Origin: Ciborinia camelliae
Lineage: Eukaryota; Ascomycota; Leotiomycetes; Helotiales; Sclerotiniaceae
Assembly: GCA_025890175.1 (NCBI GenBank)
Contig: JANPYM010000008.1
Coordinates: 2,209,650 to 2,273,649, forward strand
Direction of reading: 5' to 3'
Length of the DNA stretch: 64,000 nucleotides
Positions 25,138 through 35,851 of the stretch are shown here, one piece after another. The position numbers were made by a program, and so were the translations under genes. The notes beneath the pieces were generated by a model. The model worked only from the letters and a program-made list of their open reading frames with translations. It had not been told where the DNA came from and did not search any database. Every line of letters begins with the position of its first letter. The first letter of the stretch is position 1.

Positions 25138-25521
25138 ATGAGCGCCTTCACGTTACGCCATATTCCTCCTCTCTTCGTCGCTACAGCGTTGACCTTTGGC
25201 GGCTTGATTCCATTCTTCAATGCTGAATACGCAATCTTAGAATTCGGCCTACCAAAACGCATTGCTGTTTCCAAACCCGCTCAATCCATCATGATCTTGA
25301 GCTCTGCCCGCATCAGCGCAATAGGAATTGCACTCTTCACTTTCTACTTCCAGGGAAAATATACGGCTGTCGATACCGTTCTGGCTACTCTGGGATACGT
25401 GGGCTTGGTGGATGGATATGTGTGTTGGTGTGAGGGTGTACCCAACAAGGCGGTCTTCAGATTTTTATCGGGGGTATTGATTTCTGCTTGGGGCTGGCTC
25501 GGAATGACAGCAGGCAATTGA
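25138..25521 (+). CDS. DUF4267-like small membrane protein
   Basis: A single exon encodes 127 residues starting MSAFTLRHIPP. Four hydrophobic segments are visible, and the overall pattern (GLIPFFN near the start, ARISAIGIALF in the middle, FLSGVLISAWGWLGM at the end) resembles the fungal DUF4267 family of unknown function, often found in metabolite clusters. An upstream in-frame Met at 25057 would add 27 polar residues; I prefer 25138 because the hydrophobic pattern begins there. Confidence 0.7.
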   Translation: MSAFTLRHIPPLFVATALTFGGLIPFFNAEYAILEFGLPKRIAVSKPAQSIMILSSARISAIGIALFTFYFQGKYTAVDTVLATLGYVGLVDGYVCWCEGVPNKAVFRFLSGVLISAWGWLGMTAGN

Positions 25522-25878
25522 TTATTGGTTGGTGCCAAGATGTGGGATATTGCGGCGCAGTAGGCTGAGGTTGTACACATTGAGACAGACGAATCGAATG
25601 CCTCTTATTAATAGAGAGCGAGAGAGGTATTTTGCGAGGAGCTTTTATGGAATTCATTTGAGGTTGGGGCTCATCATAACATTTCTTTGATTCAGTTTTG
25701 ATATGACTTGTGATAAATTTGGGCTTAGTTTTGACGTTACAAGTGACTTTTTGGGCTTAATTAGCTTGTATTTCCTTGCAACTCCCAGCTCCGTTTTTGG
25801 TGATTATGAGATTATGAATTTATGATCCGGGCAACCACGGGTTCGTGGGGGAGAAGGCTGCCATTTCTCGACAGAGGT

Positions 25879-26070
25879 GGTACAGTTAAAGTGTGTAAGA
25901 AGGACGACGTTCTCATCATGCTACCTGGGATGACTATGTGGTACGTTCATGAGAGTGTAAGAGGGACGACGTTGCTATGGAAGAATGCTATGTACTGTTA
26001 TCTAGTGTAGCGTAACGTAACACTATGTACTAATTGTCTCTGTACAACTACCTAGTAGTATTAGCGTAAC
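25879..26070. repeat. Dispersed repeat, less degraded copy, with internal duplication
   Basis: Partner of 19628-19720. It has an internal near-duplicate (GTGTAAGAxGGACGACGTT at about 25892 and 25956) not present in the other copy, and ends with the shared TAGTATTAGCGTAAC block. Confidence 0.6.
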
Positions 26071-26111
26071 AAGAGGTTTATTAATTTTAAATAAGGGGCT
26101 TATACTAGCTA

Positions 26112-26357
26112 TAGTCAATTTCAATTAAACCCAACAGATTTTTAAGCTAAATATCTAGTGAATAATAGTTACGTGATTACTTTTTATATTAAATAGTAAT
26201 CTCTTTAAAAGAATTCTTTTCTTTTTAATATAATTCTTTTATTAGATTATATATCTACGATTTCACTTTATAATTCCACGTGACGCGTATAACATTTATT
26301 TTTTTAATATTTTTTATTTTTTAAACATTTTTTAATAGATTTGATTGAAATTGACTG
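26112..26357. mobile_element. MITE-like TIR element, 246 bp, TA target duplication
   Basis: Left end TAGTCAATTTCAAT and right end ATTGAAATTGACTG are inverted copies, extending about 20 bp with few mismatches. TA flanks both ends (26110-26111 and 26358-26359). The first base differs as C-to-T in a CpA context, a RIP-type change. The interior is AT-rich and non-coding. Confidence 0.75.
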
Positions 26358-26566
26358 TAGAGGTAGGTTTGATTAGGTAATGATTTAGTAAGCTGTTCCT
26401 TCCTCCAATGCTCCGCACAATCCAATATCACCTTCTGTTTTATTACCCACCGTTATCCGCATAGTTGTTGACATCTCATCAATCTTTCAATCTCTTCAGC
26501 TGTGTTTAAAATTTTCTTGACAGAACTCTTGACTGCTAGTAAAAGGTTCTTGCGGTCGCCAGCAAA

Positions 26567-28255
26567 ATGCAGTCTAATCCCACAGTGCCAGAGAAGGATG
26601 GACAAGTTCGCGTGGACGAATCATCATTTCAAAGCTCTTGGCGGGTATGGTGTATTTTTACCGTGCTTTGCCTGCTCTCTTTTATCTCTGCCGTTGACGC
26701 TACTATAGTAACAACTTCTCTTCCAACAATAACTCGAGATATTGGTGGAGCAGAGCAATATACTTGGATTGCAAATTCATTTCTCTTTGCTTCTACCGTT
26801 CCACAGCCGTTATTCGGTCAGATCGCAAACATCTTTGGGCGTCGGAACCCCATACTGGTCGCCATTTTCCTATTCGCACTGGGAAGCGGTATTGCTGGTG
26901 GATCTCAAAGCCCGGGGATGCTCATCGCTGCGCGCACCATTCAAGGACTGGGTACATCTGGTCTTTACGTCTTGTCAGATATAATAATTTGTGACATCGT
27001 CCCACCGCGCCATCGTAGTTCGTATTTGAGCGCCGTCCTCTCAACTGCAGCGATCGGGACAACTATCGGTCCTGTCATTGGAGGCGCACTGGCTGAAGTA
27101 CAATGGCGATGGATATTTTGGCTCAATCTACCAATATCGGGAGTGGGATTACTTGCTATCTTGTTACTTCTCAACGTGAAGTACATACGGAGTCCAACAT
27201 GGGGACATGCTTTGGCTCGGGTTGACTTTCTAGGAAACGCCATTTTCATTCCTTCAATGATCTCCCTGTTCTTAGGGCTTATTTTAGGTGGTGTTAAATA
27301 CCCTTGGGGCTCATGGCATATTGTTCTACCTTTGGTTCTTGGAGTGCTAGGGTGGATCTTATTTCACGTCCATCAAGCCTCACCAATCTGCAAGGAACCA
27401 AGCACACCGCCTTCACTATTCAAACATCGTACTTCTGCAGCAGGATTCATGATCATATTCTTTTCGGCCATTATCCTCCAAGCCGTATCATATTTTCTTC
27501 CCGTGTATTTTCAGGCTGTAAAGGGCGCTTCTCCTCTTTCTTCAGGGGTCCACTTTCTACCCTTTGCTCTCGCCATCATTCCATTTGGAGGTATGACCGG
27601 GGTAATAATGTCAAAAACAGGACGTTACATGCTACTACACTGGGTGGGCTTCGCAATGAATGCTGTTGGCACAGGCTTGCTCTCGACACTGAATGAATCA
27701 TCCAGCAGAGCGGCTTGGATATGCTATCAGATTATCGTATCCGGAGGAACTGGAATCATATTCACGGCCACGTTACCATCGACATTAGCAGCCCTTGAAG
27801 ATTCGGAAGTCGCTGTTGCTACCGGAACATACTCTTTCATTCGCTCGTTTGGCCTAGTTTGGGGTGTTACCATGGCGTCAATCGTTTTCAATGGACAAAT
27901 GAATGCACATATTGATTTGATCGGCGACGCGTCAACTCGAAGTATTTTCGCAAATGGTGCAGCTTATTCATACGCTAGCGGAGAAACCATCTCTTCACTA
28001 CCTCCTCAAACTAAACACGAAGTGAAGCAGGTGTATATATCAGCATTACGAGTTGTTTGGCTGGTAATGGCAGCTATATCTTGCCTAGGATTCTTTTGTG
28101 TGTTTATTGAGAAGCATATTGATCTGCGCAAAAGCCATACAACAGATTTTGGACTTGCCGAGAATGAAGTATCTGGGACTAGTGATCTTGAAAGAGTTAC
28201 CGACAACGTTAAAGATCAGACTGGTAAAGGAGGGGATAAGATAGAATCTGGTTGA
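26567..28255 (+). CDS. MFS drug:H+ antiporter-type transporter (DHA2, 14 TM)
   Basis: One uninterrupted reading frame of 562 residues. A short polar N-terminus leads into the first helix with DATIVTTSLPTI, the DHA-type motif C-like signature. FGRRNPILVAIFLFALGSGIAG (motif A region) and AARTIQGLG (motif B region) follow, then about fourteen hydrophobic segments and a charged C-tail. DHA2 exporters in metabolite clusters expel the product or give self-resistance; here the position beside the P450 and A-T-R genes supports that, but substrate is unknown. No intron is needed, unlike most neighbours. Confidence 0.92.
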   Translation: MQSNPTVPEKDGQVRVDESSFQSSWRVWCIFTVLCLLSFISAVDATIVTTSLPTITRDIGGAEQYTWIANSFLFASTVPQPLFGQIANIFGRRNPILVAIFLFALGSGIAGGSQSPGMLIAARTIQGLGTSGLYVLSDIIICDIVPPRHRSSYLSAVLSTAAIGTTIGPVIGGALAEVQWRWIFWLNLPISGVGLLAILLLLNVKYIRSPTWGHALARVDFLGNAIFIPSMISLFLGLILGGVKYPWGSWHIVLPLVLGVLGWILFHVHQASPICKEPSTPPSLFKHRTSAAGFMIIFFSAIILQAVSYFLPVYFQAVKGASPLSSGVHFLPFALAIIPFGGMTGVIMSKTGRYMLLHWVGFAMNAVGTGLLSTLNESSSRAAWICYQIIVSGGTGIIFTATLPSTLAALEDSEVAVATGTYSFIRSFGLVWGVTMASIVFNGQMNAHIDLIGDASTRSIFANGAAYSYASGETISSLPPQTKHEVKQVYISALRVVWLVMAAISCLGFFCVFIEKHIDLRKSHTTDFGLAENEVSGTSDLERVTDNVKDQTGKGGDKIESG

Positions 28256-29567
28256 TTGTAGTGTTAGATACCCGGCAACGTATCATTGCATTCCATCCGG
28301 GGGGATTCTGTTACTGTTATTGATTTCCTCTCCTCTCCTATTCTGCCTAATACGATAGGAGAGGCTAACCGACGCTCAATATTAACAGCAGAATGGAACA
28401 ATCAAATGAAGTTCAGAGTAGAAGTGGAAAGGGATAGTTGAAGATTGAGTTAGGGGTGGGATAGTTGAAGATGGAGTGAGGGGTGGATAGGAGTAATCGA
28501 AATTGGAGTTGGAAGTTGACAAAAGCCTCGAATAATAGATTCAAACCTTTGAAAACCTATTAGACATTTATTACAATAAAAGAGGCAAATACCACTAGTC
28601 TATTCCATTTAAATACAATAGGTCATTCCCATTTTAACATATAGTTGATGGTACCCGGGACGGCTGAAGTTTGCATCAAATCCGCAAACTCAGCTATCTA
28701 GTAATTCATATTACCCATCCATATACTTTTTTGATCCAAATATTCGGCTCCTATTCTTCCATTTTCACTTTCAAATTACGAAAGAGCAAGCGCAATATTT
28801 CAACCATTAGGAGCAGGAAAGGAGAGGAGAGGAAAGTTTCAATTTTCAACTATTAGGAGCGGGAGTGGGATATACGAGGCAAGAAAAGAAGAAAGAAAAG
28901 AAAAGAGAAATTAAAATACAAAAAAAAAGAAATCCCAATCACTTTTTGAATTCTGCCGAGTACCAACAGAACTCTCAGAGGGATATTCCCACAATTCATC
29001 TGCATAAATAAACTGATTTGTTATCCGGCAAAATGATACAGTGAATGTAGAGCATTCACGTGTTCTGCTAACTTGAATAATATTATTGACAAACCGGTGA
29101 GGTGATTCGAAGGATCAGAAATGCTATTGGGCACAGATAGGTACCGATGATCAGATCAAGTTTCAATATCCAAATGACATGACATAACTTGACATCCTCC
29201 ATTCGCCTCCTCTCGATCACATCACATAACATTCACACCAGGTTCACATCACATAATATCACATAACATCAATTAAAAAAGTCCCAATAAAAATAGAACT
29301 TCGCCCATCACATTGTATCACCTGTGTGCAATAAAAGCAAACATAAAAGCAGGAACAAAGCCTCGTTGAAACTGGAATATATAGATAGAATATAGATAGG
29401 AGAAATATAATGAACAAATAAAGCAAGAAACAAGTAGATAGATAGAGAGATAGATAAGTAAACGACATCAAGTCGAACGAAAAGAAGAAAGCTTCCATCC
29501 AAATGTCAAGTTCGGACTCCCAGCTACATATCATGATCCCGGCCCAAGAAAATATCCAAGACTCCAT

Positions 29568-29600
<33 letters not shown>

Positions 29601-29796
29601 GTCCATCCGTCCATCCATCCAGCTCAAGTGAACTCAAGCGAGTCAAGTGAGTCAGTACAAGCAAGCAAACAATCCAAACGCGACCTATCCCAACCCAACT
29701 GAAGCCTACCCAACTAAATATACGAACCTTCCTGCACTTCAACCGCGCAAGAAAGAAATCCCGCAATGAACATCCCCACCACCAACGACAAAATCT
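28256..29796. other. Intergenic, low-complexity
   Basis: It contains a 9-bp stem (CTCTCCTAT...ATAGGAGAG, about 28333-28363), a two-copy GGATAGTTGAAGATxGAGT repeat near 28430-28485, purine-rich stretches and a CATC microsatellite. Open frames spanning the microsatellite (29259-29766 minus) are artefacts of the repeat. No gene seen. Confidence 0.6.
29566..29621. repeat. CATC/CGTC tetranucleotide microsatellite
   Basis: Tandem CATC units, with several changed to CGTC in the second half. Related CATC tracts recur at 51.3-51.5 kb and 53.46-53.55 kb. Confidence 0.9.
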
Positions 29797-32551
29797 CTAA
29801 CCCGACTTATACAACGTAAGCAAAGTAGGATAAACGTTGATATTATCACTATACACCGCCTTGCTGACGCCATCTCTCGTAATCATGTTCGTGACTCCGA
29901 CGGTGGCCAACGTGTAAATATTGACATTGGAGATCGTGCCCTCGAGACTGAGGATATTGGTTTGACAATTTTCGAGTCCGCCGCCATTGGAGCATGCTTT
30001 GGTTGTGTTAGCTTATGTGTACGATTTTTCCCCCTCGCGAAGAGGAGAAAAGAGATGGAGAAATGATTTTTTTGGGTGGAGGAGAGGAAGGGGGATACAT
30101 ACTGGTGGAATAGTTGTCGAAGAAGGAGTAGAGACCCGCTCCATATATAAGAATGTCGTGTGAGTTCATAATTCTCAAACCCCAAGCTTCGGCACAATTG
30201 CCAGAATAGCCAGAGCATGATGTGGCGAAGTTAGGATCATTGAGTGATGTGACAACGGTGAAGGGTGCGGGCGCAAGTGGATTGGGTTGATAGTACCTAA
30301 AAGTCATTAGAAATACCGTGGGATGTCTTTTAGTTAAGGAATGAGCTTACGGTGTCTCGGTCTGCACGAAACCCATAAATATGTTATTGGTGTTGGTCAA
30401 TTGGTATTGGTACAATGTGAAATGCTCAACGCCAGTGCCGACACTACCTAAGGTTAACTTTTTATCATGATATATGCAGCAAGGTAGACTTACAGCCAGA
30501 TAGTTCCTGCGGTGCTCTCGATATACAAACCTCTTCCTGCATAAATGTCGAGTTGTGTTAAACCTGCATCATCGATATCATGATCGGCTACCCAAACCCA
30601 CACGTTCTCCATGTACAAGCCACTGGCACCTGCTGTGACATGCATGCCCATATATGCACCAATACAGTTCGTGTTGACCGTTGTACTTGCTGGATTTTTC
30701 GCGCACTGAGAAACTTGTAGATTTGATCCCGTGAAACCACCCACTCGTGGATGCACGTCCCACATTCCAGATGGTGTTGAACCGGAATTGGCAAGGTTCC
30801 ATTCGATCAACGTAGCACCAGCTTGCGTACCTTGTGTTGCCACAATACAATCAGTCCATTCGACATGTCCCGTTTGACCAGCGGTGCCAACTCGTACGAC
30901 GGGTTGAGGACTGTTTATATTGTTGAAGTAACTGCCACTTGACATTATGGTTGAGTATCCTTCTCCTACTATTCTTGAACCAGGGGGGATGGTTATTGTG
31001 CTTGTTACTTTATAAGTGCCCGCGTCCAGGAAAAATACGTTCCCAGCGGAAGCTGCGTTGTTGATTCCCTGTTGTAGAGCATTGGTGTCATCGGTTACTC
31101 CATCTCCGACCGCACCGTTGGTTCTCGCACTTGTAAATGATGAGACTGATAAGGTGTTGTATTGAGGTTTTGACTGAGCGTAATATTTATCTCCACTCAG
31201 TAAAGATGCAGGTCGACTGTTTGGCGTGATTGAGCCTTGGAAAGTTGTTGGACCGGTAGGAGTATATTTGTGGCCTTGGCCCCACGCAGTGATGGTCGTG
31301 CTTCCACTTGTACCAGCTAAGATGGTTGAACCACCACTAACAGTAACAGCTGTGGGTACATTGCTGAGTACGACATTTTCAAGAACGACGCTACCGGCTG
31401 TGGCTGGCAATGAAGACGATGTGTACGCAGTAACGATTCCGATCGGAGTGTTAGTAATTGAACTGTCGATTAGGATAACAGATCCCACGTTTTGAGCAGT
31501 AGAGCCTCCCGCCGATATGTCGATTCCTTTCTGACAGTTGTTGATGCTGATTCCTTGGAATAACCAACCCCAATCCCAAAACATGCTAATTGCCGTGACA
31601 CAGTTGTTGAAAACCAAATTTCGCATGGTAAATTGTTGGTTACCAACAGCAGCACCAACAAGACCACCGTTGAAAGTGACGTCAACTAGCAACCCAGCGG
31701 AACCTTTCACTAGAATTAGTATGACGTTTTCAAAGCATCCTGGGTTTACTTGCCACTTTCACAAAATAGACCAGTGTGTTGGGTTCCTGCTGCGGAACTC
31801 ATTTGAAATACGACATTCTGTAAACTTGTCGCTTGAGCAGTGGGCCAATGAAGACCTGTGGCAGTGGTGCCAGCAGGTATACTAGTCATATCGAAGATCA
31901 AGTTGCGGATTTGTCTCATGAATACGTTGGTCGAGCCCCAATTGAGATTGGCCGTGTAATAAGGATCTGCGTCAATCAATCCAAAACCTGAAAAATTGGG
32001 CGTGGCTTTGAGAGTTGGTACGTCATTTGGGTTTCCAATGATTTGGGTATAGTAGTAGTCTATTATTGACGATGATATCAAATAAGTTCCAGCTGGGAAA
32101 TAGACAACTGCAGGAGTGGTGGTGGTTGAAGAACACCCTTGACCACATCTTCCACCAGAACTAATAGCAGCATTGATAGCAGCAGTATCATCGGTCACAC
32201 CGTCACCTAGATAGTGTTAGCAGCGAACTTCGATATGCCTATGGACTTGCCTTTTGCGCCAAAATCTTTAACATTGCGATAGACTGAATACCCTGAAGGT
32301 CCCCATGCGGATTTGCCTTGATGCGAAATTTGTTCGTACCAATAGGGGGCTGCACGAGGGATGATTTGGGCCATGTCCTGCTTTGCTGGGATGAAATCAA
32401 CATGAGAGTCGTTCCCTTTGTGGTGCACATAGGGTGCAAACTTGTTCATGACCTTCGTGACTACCTTGTCAACCTGGGGTATCTTGAACTGAATACATGA
32501 TGATTGAAGCACCAGGGAAAGTAAAACCACGCTTCTAATGACGTTAACCAT
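29797..32551 (-). CDS. Secreted GH55 beta-1,3-glucanase (exo type)
   Basis: Six exons (32251-32551, 31754-32206, 30494-31703, 30351-30443, 30103-30296, 29797-29996) give 816 residues, a normal length for GH55. The start MVNVIRSVVLLSLVLQSS is a signal peptide; an in-frame Met at 32578 would add nine residues. Two pectate-lyase-like beta-helix repeats are marked by DFGAKGDGVTDD and GAVGDGVTDDT, the family's duplicated N- and C-terminal halves; VWVWVADHDID lies in the second. Such enzymes degrade laminarin-type glucans in fungal walls or the environment. Introns 1 and 2 both have GCAAGT donors (GC-AG). Neighbours do not suggest a shared pathway. Confidence 0.92.
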
Positions 32552-35500
32552 GATGAAGGAATGGCTTGCAGCTTGCACAAAATGAACACAGAGTGAAAAG
32601 GATGTGGAAGGAATTCAAAAGGGGATCATCCATTCCTTATGTACTGAATCTTCTTCGTACCTACATGCACTATTTGGGTTGTCAATCCCAAAGGAGAAGA
32701 TGAAACCGACGTAACCGTTAGGATCCCGTTTGGTTAGAGTATGATTAAGAGAGGTTCCGTCCATTGTCCGGCCTTTCTTGACAGAATATTATCACGAGTT
32801 GGATTGGAAACCTACTGGTGCGACTGAGGCGTTCTGTACCTTTCCAAACCTCATTAGTGACATGTGAGGGCTCACAGCCTCATGATCATCGAACATAAGA
32901 TGAAGTTGACATTACATTGTGCTTAACGCGGACCGTGAAGTTTCTGGGAACCGGAATAATTCAACAAGCGGGCCCAGTGATGTGTATTCTGGATGAAATG
33001 GTCCGAATCACAGCCGAAAAATGGGCCTTGTGAGCAAAACTTGGCCAAGAAGAAAATCAATCTCAAACACTAAAGTATCTAAATTTGCCATGACAGCATA
33101 AATTAAGATAATTCTTTACCAAAAAAACACACGAGCGACTCCATACAAAGAGGGACGGAGATTTCTTTTTTCTCTTACCACGTGTAAGATAATTTTGAGG
33201 ATAATCTTAGCTTACATGCGGTCAGGACATGCAGTACAATAGAGTACAGTAGAGTACAGTCAGTACATATAGTACATGCAGTACCAGGGGGAAAATGTTT
33301 TATGAATTTGGTAACGGCCTTTCTCCGGTCCGACCCCATGATAATAGTCGTACAAATCACCACGGGCTTGGGTAAAGTTAAAGCTGTATGGTGGTTTTCG
33401 CATATTCCCCCATATTACCTTTTACCATATTGTGTAGACTGTGCAGACTGCGCAGACTACCCAGGTGTGCATTGTGCGCATTGTGTGCATTGATCGCATG
33501 TTTTGTATTGCGGGGTAAAAATCTGGGGATTGGTGGCTTGTGGGGAAAGCTCGTGATCACCAAAAATGTGCAAAAATGACAGCTATGCCGTAATCATATT
33601 GCAACCACAGCTACCACAGAAATCACTGTCGGTGATTGTACCTAAGTCCTTTAATATGTAGTATTATGGATGCCGCTGTAAGGTTTGACAAGATTCGTGA
33701 GATGTCGCCAATCTTCTCGGAACTGCCCTGGACGCCATAAGAAGCCATAGAAGCCAGAAGAAGCACCAGAATACCAAGATATGATATTTATCCATTCGAG
33801 GATTCATTGGTTCCCAACCCTCGACTCGAAGAACATTTGGTAGAACCCGAGAATTTTTACCAGCTCACATCTTCAACCACGCGCAGGTTTGTAGGAGGGA
33901 AAATTATTGATGATTCGGTCTCGCTTCCAATTTACATGAAAAGCTAAACCTGGCAATTGATTGATGCGTATATCGGAACCTCAAGATCCGAAATATCTTG
34001 GTTTTTCCGTTGAGGATTATTTGCATATGCACCGTCTCAGGAGGCTCTGAGACATATTTTAATTTGGACCGAGGCCGTGCTTCAAGATGATATTTTAAGC
34101 CACAATAGAAATATTTCCAGAAAGGGCAATATCGATGTTGCAAATTTAGCTACCGACCCGAAATTCATTTCCACAGTGGTGGTTCTCAGAATTTGTTGCT
34201 TGGTACTTGCATCAATCTTTAGAATCAAGTTCCTCAAACGTGCGCGGTGTTTTTCTCAAACGGTGATGTAATTGGTTTCACGGTCCGGGGTAAAGGGATG
34301 GTTCCATCGAATATTGATAGGGACCCTTCTTGATGGGGATGAAATAGCGTAGATAATTGACCAGTGGGGACATCGCATCGCTCCCAACAGAAGCACAACC
34401 AGCTTAGCGATGCAGCGATGCAACTTTAGTTCAGCCGTAACTGACCGAGGCGTGATGAAGCTCAACTTAGCGCTTCTGTCCCACATCCTCATTCTGTCGC
34501 AAACGGTTGGAACTGTTCAAGAAGCTGGGTGTTATGATGAGCCCACTACTCGTCTAATGTTGGCCGGAGAAGAAACGGTGGCGAAGTGTCCGGCTCTTCT
34601 GCCTCTCCCAACGTGCCCAAAGGTCCCTCCTAGGACCACGAAGATTGCTCACATGAGGACACCGTTGAGATGCTACCCCTTTCCAGGTACCAACAGCTAA
34701 GAAATTAGTTGATGTGGCATGTCTGACATGACGTTGGATTCCAGCCAAACTAGCCTTCATAGTAAGCCACTGAGTGTAACAATAATAGTGGCGGGAATTC
34801 GGCCATTCAAATCCTTGAACCAGTAATAAAAGTGCCGAAGTGGCGGAGCTGTCAAAAATAAGACGAGGCATAGTATCTCAATTTGAATATGGTTCTTTCA
34901 GTACTGAGGATGGTGGTGTCCGAGAGGCTTCACCTACACCCAAAGCTGATTTCAATCCGATTCAATCGCCACATATTGCCCTCCCATCAGTATGCTTTAT
35001 CGACGAGCCGACGACCCCCGCAGAATTCTGGAGCCAAGGGAACTGGAACAAGTTGTTCTGATGTGTCGTCCTCTTCTCAATATCGCTTCATTTAACATGC
35101 TTCTGAGGTATTGGTTCGCCTTTCGTCCTCAACCATTCGTCTACCCTTCATGTTTGCGGAGCGGTTGCATCTTCTGAAATGCTATATGTAAGACAGCATT
35201 GATGGAGCCATTGGAAGGCAGATTTGCTGAAGCATGGCGAACATATTCGCTATGATAGGTGTGACACTCGACACGAAGTCCATTACACATTCCATTCAAC
35301 CAATTGCTTCAGGTAGCAAGTATATTGTACTCTTTGGGAATCCTGGACTGTCCATGCCCGATAATCTGGAATTGATGGCGTTCGTATGGAGATGGAGGTG
35401 TCGTTCAACGTTGTGTTGGTGTTTGTTGGAAAGTTCAAATGCGGGGAAATTCAATTCTCCACAATTGTAGAGAGAAATCACGCACGGACCATAAAATAAC

Positions 35501-35851
35501 GTTCTCCTCCTAATAGAGTAGGTACAATTATTGATTCTGGCCTGAATATTTTAATTAGTCTTAACATTTAGTTTCCAGGTTATTTGAAAGTTTGAGTTGG
35601 TTTAATGTTCGATTTTGGTTTGAAGTCTCAAGTTCACCTAACATAGCTTCTTGTGAGTTCTAATTCGAATGTTGGTCAGGTGGACATTTACAAAATCATT
35701 CTGTAAATCGAACATTTATAGAAAACTATCTTCATTTAACAAATTACTCCATGAACTCCCAACTCCATTATTATGCTGTCTTGCAAATGATTTTCTAAAT
35801 TGCTACCAACAAGGAAAGGATATCTATGAAAAATACAAATAAATCTCGCTC
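32552..35851. other. Long intergenic region; no convincing gene
   Basis: About 3.3 kb. It has a GTACAGTAGA-type tandem tract (33228-33284), an imperfect GTGCAGACT/GTGCATTG repeat near 33430-33490, and scattered short frames (for example 34410-34700 and 34840-35061, plus) without domains or splice logic. Whether a decayed gene lies at 34.4-35.1 kb cannot be decided from sequence alone. Confidence 0.5.
33228..33284. repeat. Imperfect tandem GTACA-rich repeat
   Basis: GTACA recurs six times within 57 bp, partly as AGAGTACAGT units. It lies in the promoter-distal spacer between GH55 and SulP. Confidence 0.7.

Larger units (their letters stand above)
25522..26566. other. Gene-free AT-rich spacer with repeats
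   Basis: It holds the dispersed repeat copy 25879-26070 and the TIR element 26112-26357. The rest is AT-rich with no supported gene. Confidence 0.6.

Noticed and set aside
28333..28363. Stem-loop after the MFS gene as a terminator
   Set aside because: Fungal nuclear genes do not end at bacterial-type hairpin terminators; only noted as a palindrome.
29259..29766. Overlapping minus-strand frames with Trp-Met-Asp-Gly repeats
   Set aside because: They read through the CATC microsatellite; the repeats are its translation.
34410..35177. Possible decayed gene from clustered plus-strand frames
   Set aside because: Frames do not join into a family-like protein and show no consistent intron signals.
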